Source: Crossaster papposus (taxonomy: Eukaryota; Echinodermata; Asteroidea; Velatida; Solasteridae). Taken from it: a DNA stretch of 64,000 nucleotides. Positions 40,986 through 51,399 of the stretch are shown here, in pieces (the stretch's first letter is position 1; each line of letters starts with the position of its first letter). The notes under the pieces are model-generated. The model was not told where the DNA came from, searched no databases, and saw nothing but the letters and a program-made list of their open reading frames with translations. Location of the stretch: contig JBAIAA010000697.1 in the NCBI GenBank assembly GCA_037893245.1, forward strand, positions 930,001 through 994,000, in the 5' to 3' direction. Position numbers and translations under genes: made by a program.

Positions 40986-41518
40986 GCATACAAATGCGAG
41001 GGGTGTAAAAACACCATTTACATTTTACCATATTAGAAAAAAACTACGCTGGCCGCAACACACGTGACACAAGTCGCAAAAACTAAAAATGGAGTGATGT
41101 ACACGATTGAAAAGTCCCGGATATTAGCTTTCATTTGGTACATATAACAGCTTCATAGCCCCTCCCGTTCCGGTGATATGACATTTTTGCATATTAATGA
41201 TTCAATGGAATTCAAAATACACAACTAAGAAAACAGGCTTCGAAACACAACAAAACTAAGACAATACATATGAACCATGCACTCTTAAAAGATTTCGTTT
41301 CACTTTGTTTATCGAATTCCAGCTTCTTGTTAATTAAATCTGAAACTTTGGATATTAAAGATCTGATTTGAGACGAAAAAATGAAAATCAAATTTTGACA
41401 AAAAAATGTACCCTTTTAACTTTAACAGGCCATTACTCATAAATGCATAGCGCGACTTATGTCACCTTTTCCTGGAGCGGGTCGCAAGTTTTTTTTCACA
41501 AACGATATTGCCATAGAA

Positions 41519-41765
41519 CAGGGGCCAATTTCATAGAGCTGCTAAGCAACAAAATTTGCTCAGCAGAAGAAAGTCTTGCTCATTAAAAACACGTTACCAG
41601 CCAAAATTATACGTGTTTTTCATGCTAAGCCAAAAAACAGCTGATTTTCAATCCAGAACAATAAAAATCAGGTGAACATTTGGTCTGTAACCTTGTTTTT
41701 GCCAAGGACAAATTGTCATGCTCAGCAAATGTTTGTGCTTAGCAGCTCTATGAAATTGGCCCCTG
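41519..41765. mobile_element. MITE with ggggccaatttcatagagc termini
   Basis: 247 bp, TIR caggggccaatttcatagag / ctctatgaaattggcccctg. Further copies at 53011-53455 and 59133-59374. The interior contains gtctgtaaccttgtttttgc in all copies. No coding capacity. Confidence 0.8.
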
Positions 41766-41932
41766 GTTTTTAGCACATCTGATTGGCTATCTGTTACGTC
41801 ATGGTAGTAAATTTTACTCTCAATTTATTGACCCTAGGATTCTCAACTTATTGACCCTAACCCTAACCCTTTTTGACCCTAGAACTCTGGGCTTTTTTTT
41901 ACCCTAGTACACGTCATGCAATGCGACACGAG

Positions 41933-42410
41933 GAGCAAGTTCGGGCGCGAACTATGGTTAACCATAGTTCGACTAACGTCGCTCGAACGCAGAATGGTTC
42001 GACTATCTAGTCGACTATTTGGAACCAGACCCCGGAGCACGGTTGCCGCTGGTTGACAGTAGCCTCTTTTCATAGGAAAACATGGAGAGAACCAGTGACG
42101 TAGAAAAGGTGATGTCAGTAGTCGGACGGAGGGTGAGGCAGTAACGTTAAGTGAAAATCTGGCGGGCCTAATGTAATGTTTGTCTTGTTTTGGGACCAAT
42201 ATGACTAACGTTATGACTTATCCTACTTATATGCGTGGAAGAATAGTGGCAAAACCCATTTCATTCATGTCGCAAATGTAAACAAAGCGGTTGCCATCTT
42301 TTCAACAATAGTTCGACTAGAGCCGTTCGAGCGAACTGCATTTGAGCATGCGCATTGGTAAAGCAGAGACTGACTAATGGTTAAGTATAGTTCGCGCCCG
42401 AACTTGCTCA
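41933..42410. mobile_element. MITE with gagcaagttcgggcgcgaac termini
   Basis: 478 bp, TIR of about 22 bp plus further inverted similarity (ggttaacca, gttcgactaNNgtcgNtcga). Lies within the insertion specific to the right arm. Single copy in this window. Confidence 0.7.
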
Positions 42411-42654
42411 TGGATGAATGGATGACGTAGATGTTAAACAAACACTCAGATGCGCTAAAAACAGTTCTATGACGATGTCGTTTGGGGGAAAAAAATTGCG
42501 GGGGGGTGACTATCGTAGTTGTTCCCAAGGCAAACTTGTTAGATCTTCTTCCAGTTTCTTCCCCCGACTCGGTGCCTTTCTCTGGAATTCACTCGCTGCA
42601 TGCTGCATCCTGGTTCTCCTCTACTTAGAAATTATCCCAATTTAAACAAAATAT

Positions 42655-42943
42655 TGTAACGAAAACCGTTCTCTGGGGTCGACACACACACAGGAACGAA
42701 ACTCAGACAAGTGCTCTGTGGTTTTGGTGATTCTTAGGCCGTTTATTCACACTTCTTCGCCAGTCAAAACACTGACATGAAGCTTACCGCTATCACGCGG
42801 CACTGGAACTGGTCAGAACCGGTTCGGCGTATGCGCTATCTATAATACGGCTCGCCCGGGCGTACCGTCAGGGAGCACCAGGGGATTTCACCATGGAATC
42901 GCTCTAGTGCCCTCTATCGGCCAACCGGAACAAACGTTATACA
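42655..42943 (-). repeat. LTR-like segment in the right arm
   Basis: Reverse complement of the 289-bp TGTAACG...CGTTACA segment at 3711-3999, with roughly one difference per 15 bp and the end eroded to gttataca. Confidence 0.4.
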
Positions 42944-43151
42944 GCCCTCCACGAAGACCTTGTTTGCCCCCAAACAAGACGGTGGGCTCTGCCGCCGCAC
43001 ACCCGGAAGACCCGCACCGGAAAGCGCACAACGCCAACAATTATACAACAATTTACATTACAACAATGTATAACTCGGTCTGCCTGAAGCTGCTCCCAGA
43101 ATTCCGGTGGAACGTCTCTCCACGCCTGGGCTGTCTTTCAGAGGCGCATGC

Positions 43152-43330
43152 AAGGTCCGACTCCGTCGCGCATGCGTGGTCCGACTCCGTCGCGCATGCG
43201 TGGTCCGACTCCGTCGCGCATGCGGGGTCCGACTCCGTCGCGCATGCGTGGTCCGACTCCGTCGCGCATGCGTGGTCCGACTCCGTCGCGCATGCGTGGT
43301 CCGACTCCGTCGCGCATGCGGGGTCCGATA
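43152..43330. repeat. 24-bp minisatellite (gtccgactccgtcgcgcatg)
   Basis: About seven copies of ggtccgactccgtcgcgcatgcgt with one variant base. As 24 is divisible by three and lacks stops, frames are open on both strands (SDSVAHAW, GPTPSRMR, VGPRMRDG); these are artefacts. Confidence 0.92.
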
Positions 43331-44085
43331 AAAAATTGAGATATGGGTATTTCTAAATTATGTGGAAACAGAGCTTTCCAATGGTATATAACACTTGGCG
43401 GTTTGATACTCAATATTTTTTTTTTTATTTTTTTTAGTCTGGAGTCTTAATAAAGAGATTATGAGAAAACGGGCATTTCTTGCAAGAAATTGTGTGAAAG
43501 GCATAGAAAGGCATAGTCAAAATTGTCTCAAAAACGAATTTTGTTTTTATCTGATCGTCCTGAAAAATTGGGAATTGATTGTTGGGGATTTAGTCTTTAA
43601 ACAAACCATATAATCGATCAAAATCGACCACCCCTTCAAATTTTGACTTTGACTGGCCGTACTGGGAAATCACTCCTTGCGACTTTACGCTCATTTTGTG
43701 ATGACAGGTCACATATCACCCTATCTCCCCTGGGAGAAGGATTCAGTGATAATCCAGAAAACCTAATTATGAGTTAAACAGCTTTGAAGTTCAGAAAAGC
43801 GTATTATTTATATACACAATTGTTTCACACACACACACAAAAAAAACACTTCTGGGTGACGAATTATGTTCAAATTTGGGACATTTTTAGATTAAAGGTT
43901 TGTGATTCAGAATTGTTTTTGTTTAAATCAAAATGGTAAAATTCACCCTGAAATTACTTCACGAGTACATTGTTATAAAACACATTGTGCGACTTTGTCC
44001 GGGTTTCGTTGGAAGAGGTACATATTTTCTGCTGAGTGCACCTAACCGAACGGCAAAAAACGAACACCTTAGAGTGGTGACTTAC
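43331..44085. other. intron sequence with MITE debris
   Basis: Contains one half of a GTGACC-type element (gcgactttacgctcattttg, atgacaggtcac, 43678-43715) and a fragment resembling 48700-49110 (about 43735-44020, aacctaattatgagNtaaac, gactttgtccgggtttcgtt). No exon seen. Confidence 0.5.
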
Positions 44086-44184
44086 TTGTTTACGTTGTCA
44101 GCATTAAAGCCAGGCCCATAGCGATACACCAAATCGGGCAAGTTACCAGACCATTCTTCGGTTACGTTGTTCCCTCCCATAATT
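44086..44184 (-). CDS. NAALADase-like exon (last one seen)
   Basis: 99 bp. Acceptor tttatag (AG 44186-44185), donor CAA|GTAAGT (44085-44084). Starts with one base completing a split codon, then IMGGNNVTEEWSGNLPDLVY and RYGPGFNADNVN, ending in phase 2. It fits the segment of glutamate carboxypeptidase II around MGG...GPGF that follows the protease-associated domain. Confidence 0.85.
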
Positions 44185-44339
44185 CTATAAAGGGTACAAA
44201 ACATCAACTAAATGTTTTTAAATTTAAATATTTACTTTGAAATCATAGTCTGCACTAAAACGGAATAAACAAATAAAACTTGTGTCCGATCCGACCTAAA
44301 TTGATGCGAAATTCGACCTGGCTTCCTGGTGTCGGATCT

Positions 44340-44585
44340 GCATTATCTGGTTTGGTGCGGGATCGATCCGATCGGAATTGGTGCGGGATCGATCTGATCG
44401 GAATTGGTGCGGGATCGATCTGATCGGAATAAGTGCGGGATCGATCCGATCGGAATAAGTGCGGGATCGATCTGATCGGAATAAGTGCGGGATCGATCCG
44501 ATCGGAATAAGTGCGGAATCGATCCGACCGGAATGAGTGCGGGATCGATCCGACCGGAATACGTGAATTGGTGCGGGATCCGACG
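44340..44585. repeat. 26-bp minisatellite (gtgcgggatcgatccgatcggaat)
   Basis: About nine copies with aattggtgcg or aataagtgcg variants, located about 155 bp from the acceptor of the 44086-44184 exon. Open frames here (IPIGSIPHLFRSDRS) are artefacts. Confidence 0.88.
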
Positions 44586-44589
44586 CGGC

Positions 44590-44965
44590 TTGGTGTCGCA
44601 TCCGACCCAGATTAATGTCAGATCCAACCCGGCTTGGTGTCAAATCTGACCCGTCTTGGTGTCAAATCTGACCCGTCTTGGTGTCAGATCCGACCTGGAT
44701 TGGTGTCGGATCCGACCTGGATTGGTGTCGGATCCGACCTGGATTGGTGTCGGATCCGACCTGGATTGGTGTCGGATCCGACCTGGATTGGTGTCGGATC
44801 CGACCTGGATTGGTGTCAGATCTAACCCAGCTATGATGTCATATTTGACCCGGGTGGTGTCGGATCAAACTCAAATTGGTGTCGGATAAGTCCGACTCAA
44901 ATTGTTGTCGGATCCGACTCAAATTGGTGTCGGATCCGACTCAAATTGGTGTCGGATCGGACCTA
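44590..44965. repeat. 22-bp minisatellite (ggtgtcggatccgacctggatt)
   Basis: About fifteen copies, several with a BamHI-type ggatcc palindrome in tcggatccga; contiguous with the related 26-bp array, with which it shares the motif ggatcNgatc/ggatccga. Confidence 0.88.
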
Positions 44966-45029
44966 GGACTGTACGTGTACGTGCATCTATTGTGTTCAGG
45001 TTAAGAGATAATTAAGACCGGTAACCGAC

Positions 45030-45123
45030 CTCAGAAAGACAGCCGCGTCGTCATATCCTATAGGGTGCACGGGGATACCAGGCAAACCCGAAAGGTTGCT
45101 CATTGGAACACGGTAAGCCGACT
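45030..45123 (-). CDS. NAALADase-like exon
   Basis: 94 bp. Acceptor ctggtag (AG 45125-45124), donor CTGAG|GTCGGT (45029-45028). With the split first codon it reads ESAYRVPMSNLSGLPGIPVH and PIGYDDAAVFL. GLPxIPVHPIGYxDA is a strongly conserved block of the family. Phase in 1, phase out 2, matching both neighbours. Confidence 0.9.
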
Positions 45124-45568
45124 CTACCAGAAAAAAATCAAACAAATACTAGAAATTGGCGTATTGAGCGAATGGTTGAAAATACTAATGGTTGGGACGC
45201 CATAACTTGGGATCAACACAGGATAACAACTTCAAACTTGGTATGTGGGTAATTGTCTTAGTGTCATCAGAATAATACAATGGTTGAGTCACCATATGTG
45301 ACCCGCTCCATCGTAATCAGGAATAAGTCGCTGAGGCCGTTTTACGCAATCGGCCGTTAAAGTGAACGCATGGGTGAAAATCGTGAACAAGTCGATTTTC
45401 TGAACATTTAGGAGGTGTAGTTATTACAGATTATTGTCATTAAATGTCTTGTATGTAAAAACGATCAATAAAGATGAAAATGAAGATTTGTGTGCGCTCA
45501 TTTTGTAATGACAGGTCACATATTGCGAGCGTGTCCAGCTGTAGAACTACAAGTCAGTGTTTTTTTAC

Positions 45569-45749
45569 CGATGGCAGGGTACCCCGGTGTGCGTACGTCA
45601 CCGCTCCCCAGCATCAACGTTCCGCGTTGGGTTCCAGTCCCCGGGAGGTACAGGCCATCAGGGTAGACCGCAGCGCCCTCAACGGCATAGTCCCCGGGAT
45701 CGCTGTATAAGATCAGTCCAATACAGCCAGCTTTCTCCGCGTTTGCGGC
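45569..45749 (-). CDS. NAALADase-like exon (protease-associated domain)
   Basis: 181 bp. Acceptor ttttctccag (AG 45751-45750), donor ATCG|GTAAAA (45568-45567). Reads AANAEKAGCIGLILYSDPGD, YAVEGAAVYPDGLYLPG and TGTQRGTLMLGSGDVRTPGY. ILYSDPxDY, YPDGxxLPGxGxQRG and TPGYPA are hallmark blocks of glutamate carboxypeptidase II. Phase 0 in, phase 1 out. Confidence 0.93.
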
Positions 45750-45781
45750 CTGGAGAAAAAAAAGTTTTGCTTAAAAGACTC

Positions 45782-46088
45782 TCAAAGAGTTCGTGAAAAT
45801 CCGTAGTGATAATCTTTGCCAAAAAACACTGCATTCCACAGTGCAGCCGCTAACAACACGATTTATATTCCCATCAGCTCTCTCGATCACGCAGTCTTTG
45901 CAAATTGCTTAGATGGGCATGACCTTTTCGTCCAAAACCCTCAATGAGTTCGTGAAAATCCGTAGTGATAATCTTTGCCAAAAAACACTGCATTCGACAG
46001 TGCAGCCGCTAACAACACGATTTATATTCCCATCAGCTCACTCGATCACGCAGTCTTTGCAAATTGCTTAAATGGGCATGAATTTGTT
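45782..46088 (+). repeat. tandem duplication, 159-bp unit
   Basis: Two nearly identical copies (landmark tcgtgaaaatccgtagtgat at 45791 and 45950) directly upstream of the 45569-45749 exon's acceptor, in intron sequence. Six or fewer differences are visible. Confidence 0.85.
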
Positions 46089-46610
46089 TGTGCAAATCCG
46101 ACTATTCAAATATCTTCACGCAGTCAACTCCATTCAACGGTTGCGCTGGCCTGCGTTGCATTTCTAATTAGCGCTGCTTCACAACATTTTTGTGTGCATG
46201 CGCGTAGTGCGTGTTGATAATCGCAGTTTGTCGATCTCTGATTGGCTCCCAAGGAAAGCCTGCAGAAGCAATTTGGAATGGCGTATGCGTGAGCGGGGGA
46301 GAGGGCCTTGTGGGATAAAAGTAAGATACAACATAAAAAAAAAAAAAAAAATTCTTAAGAAATATCTTACTTATTTGAAATTGTAGGCATCCAGCAACAT
46401 TATTGCGCTAGATATCCTGTAATTGTTCCGAAAATTTGAATTTTATACAAACAAATTCACGATCGCCGGACGGCGATGCTTTTCTCAGCAACCATGATTG
46501 TAAAACTTTGGACAGACCAGTTAAACAATATTTACTTTAAAATACAACCCCCAAAATCCACAGCACCCCTTCCTAATAACTCAAGCAATTACCAATGGTG
46601 TATCGTACCT

Positions 46611-47650
46611 TTAACAAGTTCGCGCCGGGATTATTTTAACCTCACCGAGCCGACGCGCGGAAGTATTTTTAACGAAACTCGATCCGAAGCAGGTTCAGGC
46701 CGATAGTACCGGGAAGCACACCCACGCATTTCCGGGCTTGCTCGCTGCTGACTGCTGACAGACATTTCTGGCCTTGCTCGTGGCGTGTTTATGCGTCATC
46801 CGTTTCGAATCTGGGAAAAACTTTGCGTTTATATTCGTCATCCGGCGCGAACTGGCTAAAAGGGCCTTGTGGGTTAAGAATGCCTTAGGGGTAATATGAC
46901 CGTCATTCTATAGTTAGATTATACTGTCGAAAGGGTGAAAAGTGATCCTGCCTGGTTGATTCAGCCGGATTTTTTGCAACTAAATTTATCAAGGAGCTGA
47001 TATCAATAATAAAATAATAATGCCAGTGAAATGTTACTTTGTTTTTGAACTGTGAAAATTGATCAATAAACAGCCGATAACGTTCTTTGACTGGAGTTTA
47101 GTTTGGGATCTCCAGCAATCTTTACGTGCAGCCTTGAACTGTGTGGACTACTTGGTGAAGAGCATGGAGCTATAAAATTGAGTGTCAGAGAAAGTTTGTT
47201 TTATACTCAAAGAATCCCAACAATGGATGTGTCAAAACTGCCAGCATTTCTTAACCAGTTCGCGTCGGATGACGTACTTTTTATATAATCACAAAGTTTT
47301 CCCCAGATTCAAAACGGATGACGTATAAACACGCCACGAGCAAGGCCGGACATGTCTGTCAGCAGCGAGCAAGGCCGGAAATGCGTGGGTGTGCTTCCCT
47401 GTACCATCGGCCTAAACCCGCCTCGGATCGAGTTTTGTTAAAAAATAATCACGCGCGTCGGCTCGGTAATGTTAACCCTAACCCTCCAGGGTATTTTGGC
47501 TAGAAACCCTGCCAGACGCAACAGAGTGCATACTTTGTCACATTGACTTGTGTGCAGAGTCCAGCAAGGTCAAGCAGTCACCACAGATGGACTGTGCTGG
47601 ATTTGGCAGGGTTAGGGTTAAAGTAATTTCGGGGCGAACTGGTTAAAAGA
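46611..47650. mobile_element. foldback MITE with about 220-bp TIRs
   Basis: Left arm 46611-46830 (ttaacaagttcgcgccggga, gagccgacgcgc, acacccacgcatttccggg, cacgaNcaaggccNga) recurs inverted at about 47285-47650. The right arm is interrupted by the TTAA element at 47472-47621. The centre has further ends resembling ttcgcgccgg / gttcgcgtcgg. No transposase. Confidence 0.75.
47472..47621. mobile_element. small TTAA-flanked element with telomere-like termini
   Basis: TTAA (47472-47475), CCCTAACCCTCC at the left, GGCAGGGTTAGGG at the right, TTAA (47618-47621). TTAA duplications with CCC-starting inverted ends are the pattern of piggyBac-type elements. The 142-bp body has no ORF. Nested in the right arm of 46611-47650. 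Confidence 0.65.
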
Positions 47651-47815
47651 CTGTTTTCATCATGACGAGTACTTTTTCAGTAGAAGTGCAAATGATATTT
47701 TACCTTTAAGTTGAGTTATAGGGCTATTATTACGGTGCCCTTAAAATTTAGATAATTATGCGGACAAAAATTGTTAGAATGTTTTCCAAATGTAGCAATT
47801 TTTTGTTCACGTTAC

Positions 47816-47941
47816 CTTGTCACCACGGAATATTTTAGCATACCGCGCGATGCAGATTTTGCCCGCGACGTCGATGTTCAACACTCGGTCTAGTTCCTGG
47901 AAGTCTTCCACTCTGCCGTAATTCACATACACCAGTTCACC
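47816..47941 (-). CDS. NAALADase-like exon
   Basis: 126 bp, phase 0 at both ends. Acceptor tcttcttag (AG 47943-47942), donor ACAAG|GTAACG. Reads [20 protein letters not shown] and [20 protein letters not shown] and DK. GxLVYVNYxRxEDF and GKIxIARYxKxFRG are diagnostic for the family. Confidence 0.95.
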
Positions 47942-47997
47942 CTAAGAAGAGAGCAAAAAAAAACTTATTTCAGGGGCCAATACTCATGAAACCTTAC

Positions 47998-48359
47998 TAA
48001 GGCATAAACAAAAATGTTATGTTGGCGTAACGGGCCCCCAAAAATAGGGTAGGTAGTTAGGGATTTTTTTTTAATTTTTTTTCTTCCTTTCAGCAATGAA
48101 AAGGATATGTTTTCTAATTGTTTAAGACGGTAGTGATACACGATAGCCTATCCAGGTTCAATATATACACAATCCACACACACAACAATGAGAAACGGTC
48201 AGAAATGGTTTCAAACGTATAAATTATATAACTAGATTTACATGTATATAGATTTTAATCATTAAATTTCGTCCCTTGAAAAAAAAAATATCCAGGGTCG
48301 GCAGTATTTTAAGGGTCGGTCGGGTTACGCCAACATAACATTTTTTTTGTTATGCCTAA
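47998..48359. mobile_element. MITE with taaggcataaacaaaaatg termini
   Basis: TIR of about 33 bp including tgttatgttggcgtaac and its inverse gttacgccaacataac. The 360-bp body is A/T-rich without ORFs. Located in the intron directly upstream (gene sense) of the 47816-47941 exon. Confidence 0.75.
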
Positions 48360-48419
48360 GCCTAGATGGTTACTAAAAAGGCCTGAAGTTGTTTACTAAG
48401 CCTAGTTGGTAACTAATTG

Positions 48420-49201
48420 GCCATTTGCATGTGGAATTTGAATAATATCTGGTACACTGACTTGTTCACACAGCTTGGCACAGTTTGCATTTACATTCTC
48501 CAGACCAAAGACACTGTTGCTATATCACGTGATTCGGGGCAAGCCTTACGCTAGCAACCTCCGGCTCTGGAATGGTCTGGTGTCTTTGTACCATTCTCAA
48601 CCATTGTAAACAATGTATTGGTGCTGAGCGTCTCTAACGTAACTATAGGCAAGAGCTTGCCTCGAATCACGTGATATAGCAACAGTGTATTTGTGACCTG
48701 TTCCAACCCGTACAAAGTCGACTTTTTAGTTTTTCCAATTTTGCTTTTTTCATATTCTCTAGGTTCTCAGCTTTAAAATGATGTATCATTTACATATGTA
48801 CCCCCACCCTATCTTCTCTGGGGTCTGGATTTAGTGATAAAACCCTGACAACCTAATTATGAGATAAACAGCTTTGAAGTTCAGAAAAGCGTATTATTTC
48901 TATACACAAATGTTTCACAAAATTGACAAAAAACACACTTCTGGTAGACGGATTTTGTTCAAATTTGAGGAGATTGTAGATTAATAGTGAGTGACTTAGG
49001 AAAACCTAAAACCTCAAAATGGTAAAATCCATCCCGAAATGACTTCAGGAGTACATTGTGACAAAACATATTGTGCAACTTTGTCCGGGTTTCGTTGGAA
49101 CAGGTCACATTTGGTCTGGATAATTTAAAGTCAAACTGTGCCAAGCTGTGTGAACAAGTCAGTGTACCAGATATTATTTAAATTCCACACGTAAATGGTC
49201 A
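48420..49201. mobile_element. MITE (ggccatttgc... termini) with a nested GTGACC MITE
   Basis: The outer element has inverted arms of about 90 bp (ggtacactgacttgttcaca, cagcttggcacag). A second copy without the insert is at 55184-55558. The inner element at 48692-49109 has TIR gtgacctgttccaac and a duplicated ATTT (48689-48692/49109-49112 region), matching the uninterrupted cagtgtctttggtctgg of the other copy. Confidence 0.8.
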
Positions 49202-49368
49202 ATTGGTATTCATGAAACATTACTAGCGTTAGTTACAAAGTTTCTTACAAAGTTAGTGTTGTGGTAACTCTAAGTTACTAGTTGCTTACTAAGCCTAGTT
49301 GGTAAGCATAGTGGCCGGTATTCATAAAACAGTAGGGTAGGGATCGGGTTAGGGTTAATAAACAATAC

Positions 49369-49509
49369 CTCTATTTCTCCATCTGCGGAATAAGCGTTGA
49401 ACGGGGCTAACACATCGTTATCAGGTATCGGGTTAGGATTGCCGGGCTCAAGGGGCGGTTCCCGCTCCTGTGTTGTATAATCTGCACTTCCGCCCGGCGA
49501 ACTCAATAG
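49369..49509 (-). CDS. NAALADase-like exon
   Basis: 141 bp, phase 0 at both ends. Acceptor gattcag (AG 49511-49510), donor ATAGAG|GTATTG. Reads LLSSPGGSADYTTQEREPPL, EPGNPNPIPDNDVLAPFNAY and SADGEIE. The EPPL...VxxPFNAYSxDG portion matches the family; the N-terminal half is variable in the family too. Confidence 0.9.
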
Positions 49510-49758
49510 CTGAATCTGTCATTAAGGAAAAACAAGTAAGAAAATGTCTCCAATTATGAGCCTGTGATCGCACCACCCCCTCCCCCCTCCCCCACAGGGC
49601 TACCCCACACAAGATGTGGGGATTGCCACTTTTAAAATGTCCAAATATACCCTCCTAGGGGCAGAATGTTAGTGGCAATCCCCGACATACATAGGTGGGG
49701 CACCCCCACCTCATACATTTAGATACTGACAATTTCGGAGACCGCCAACATAGGGCAA

Positions 49759-50225
49759 TTAACCCTAACCCTACCTAATGCTACTTTTTACTACTACATG
49801 TAGTAGTAAAAAGTAGTATGCAGTACTCTCACTGACTTGTGTGCAATGCCTGTAGTAATTTTTAGTATTTGGTACTTCACCCCTTATTGCACTCGTTTCG
49901 TAGTACTTTTTAGCATTGGGTCCCTCTGCTTGCTGAGTGTGCATGGCCCATGTATGCTGTGTAGGGTGTTCTAAACTCTACAGCAAAAATTGTCACTTGG
50001 GACACAGCAATGGGTCAAGGCTGGACTACTGCATTTTTTGCCAGGTAAGTATTACTGACCTGTATTGCCACTATTAGTATTTTGTAGTTGGCAGTATCTG
50101 TACTCTGTCAGTACACACCCAATCATCAGTCACGGAGAGACCCACGCAATGCTACAAAATACTAAGTAGTATTCTGTAGTACGCAGTTCTTTAGCCCAAA
50201 GTAAGGCCAAGGGGGTTAGGGTTAA
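49759..50225. mobile_element. TTAA-flanked element with telomere-like termini, copy 2
   Basis: TTAA (49759-49762), CCCTAACCCTACC on the left, GGGGGTTAGGG on the right, TTAA (50222-50225). The interior has a tight hairpin (ctactttttactactacatg and its inverse, about 49782-49820). A second copy of the body is at 60822-61262. No ORF. Confidence 0.7.
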
Positions 50226-50280
50226 GATAGCTCAGTTGGTAGAGCACCAGTCCGGTATTCCGGAGGTTCGAGTCCCGCCT
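50226..50280 (+). repeat. tRNA-like SINE head (boxes A and B)
   Basis: gatagctcagttggtagagc gives a D-arm/box A, and ggttcgagtcc a box B. The anticodon arm region is present but the 5' half of the T-stem is missing, so no tRNA cloverleaf can form. Best read as the head of a tRNA-derived SINE directly next to the TTAA of the previous element. Confidence 0.65.
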
Positions 50281-50617
50281 TAATTGCCAATTTCTTTGTT
50301 CACTTTGAAACTCTGAAACCTTGCGAATTTCGCAGTGAATGTCGCATCGCATTCGCGCTTTTGTGTGAAGCGCGATTCGCACGACTGCCGTACAATCTTA
50401 ACACGGTACCCTGAATCCTTCACGTGGAAATGGTGGTAGCGTAGTATGGCGGGAGAGACGTAACTATCCAGCCGGGACCAGACTACTGCTGTCCATGACG
50501 TACTTTTACAAGCATATATGTAACCGGCGAAATATTTCAATGATGTTTTTCAGCAACCTTTATAATCTCTATTTTAAATTTAAGTGATAAACTGTATTAT
50601 TATTTCTTTTTTTTCGG

Positions 50618-50946
50618 CAATGAAACCGAGGATTCCTCAAAAGCGCCCAAGGCACTGTAGCTCGTAAGCCTGAAGAAACCCGAGTAGGAGGATGAACGGA
50701 ATGCCAGAAACACCGGGGCGAACCCCTTCTCTTAGCGATAAGCGTAACTGGGTTCTTTTACATGCGTGTCCTGGTTCAATATATACACAATACACACACA
50801 CGGGACCAACAGCTTTACATCCCATCCGAAGGACGAAGCAATAAGTGGTTTAATTGCCTTGCTTAAGGACACACGTGTCGATGGCCGGGATTCGAACTCA
50901 CGCTCTGTGGAACAGAAAACACACGCTCTTAACCACGCTCTACATT
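50618..50946 (-). mobile_element. tRNA-derived SINE, reverse orientation
   Basis: Read on the minus strand: a head with gagcgtggttaagagcgtg and box B gttcgaatcccggc, a body with cttcgtccttcggatgggat, gaacccagttacgcttatcg and aaggggttcgccccggtgtt, and a tail with cttacgagctacagtgcctt. The tail recurs in the SINE at 53865-54565. The body phrases are typical of SINEs from marine deuterostomes; I cannot name the family. Confidence 0.75.
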
Positions 50947-51399
50947 TAATAGCTTTTTGACATATTCTGGATCAATTTTATTTCCAAGTATGAATCGATA
51001 TTTACTTTATTTGTATACATACACATTGTACATGTACATAATTACCTAGGCTATAGAGCCACTGTGAGAAAATCTTTGGCCCTCACAGGGTCACAACCAT
51101 TCCAATCCTCTGCTAAAGTAATCACCATTGTGACCATACCCACTGCCCCCAACTCATTATTATTCACAAGGTTTTCTAGTTACTCTTGTTTATTGCCCCT
51201 TGTAATCCCTTGATAGTTGCCCAGGAATGCAAGGCACAGGCCCACACATCTGGCCTTGTGGTCAAATAGTTCAGTCTTGAAGTAGCCACTGACATGAAAA
51301 CACATTATTAAAAGTCTTCTGTGGAGAAAGTTTTTCTACAGCGCTGGCTGCGCGCAGCTGCCATGCAGCCACTGATGATTATGAATGAATAAAACGCAC

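Larger units (their letters stand above)
3681..42972. mobile_element. foldback-like element with long inverted arms, hosting all nested insertions
   Basis: The sequence from 3681 inward (ggggcaaacaaggtcttcgtg...) recurs inverted at the right, ending at about 42972. The match covers the terminal segment, an LTR-like 289-bp stretch, about 380 bp of further single-copy sequence, and then AT-rich tandem arrays. Removing Ngaro-1 (with its Polinton) and Ngaro-2 leaves about 10.4 kb. The right arm also contains a 1.24-kb insertion (about 41293-42534) absent from the left. I saw no transposase and no clear target-site duplication. It could be a foldback (FB/TU-like) DNA element or two inverted copies of an LTR-type repeat joined by satellite DNA. 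What is seen is the inverted arrangement; the element type is inference. Confidence 0.6.
40986..42972 (-). repeat. right terminal arm of the foldback element
   Basis: The inverted partner of 3681-4380. Differences from the left arm: an insertion of about 1.24 kb between 41293 and 42534, itself made of MITEs and other repeats, and a few dozen substitutions. The LTR-like segment is at 42655-42943. The inner end merges with the AT-rich array at gcatacaaatgcgaggggtg. Confidence 0.8.

Noticed and set aside
41840..41872. Interstitial telomere repeat (ccctaaccctaaccct)
   Set aside because: Only about two and a half units, in phrases (gaccctaac, gaccctag) that look like local repeats; not evidence of a chromosome end.
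3681..42972. Single giant transposon carrying the Polinton and Ngaro genes as cargo
   Set aside because: Each inner element has its own proper ends and interrupts a readable satellite unit or gene, so independent nested insertions explain the layout better.
43107..43413. Arg/Val- and Gly-Pro-rich ORFs
   Set aside because: 24-bp minisatellite artefacts.
46940..46975. Resemblance of cctgcctggttgattc to the start of 18S rRNA
   Set aside because: Only a short scrambled match; the following sequence is unrelated to rRNA.
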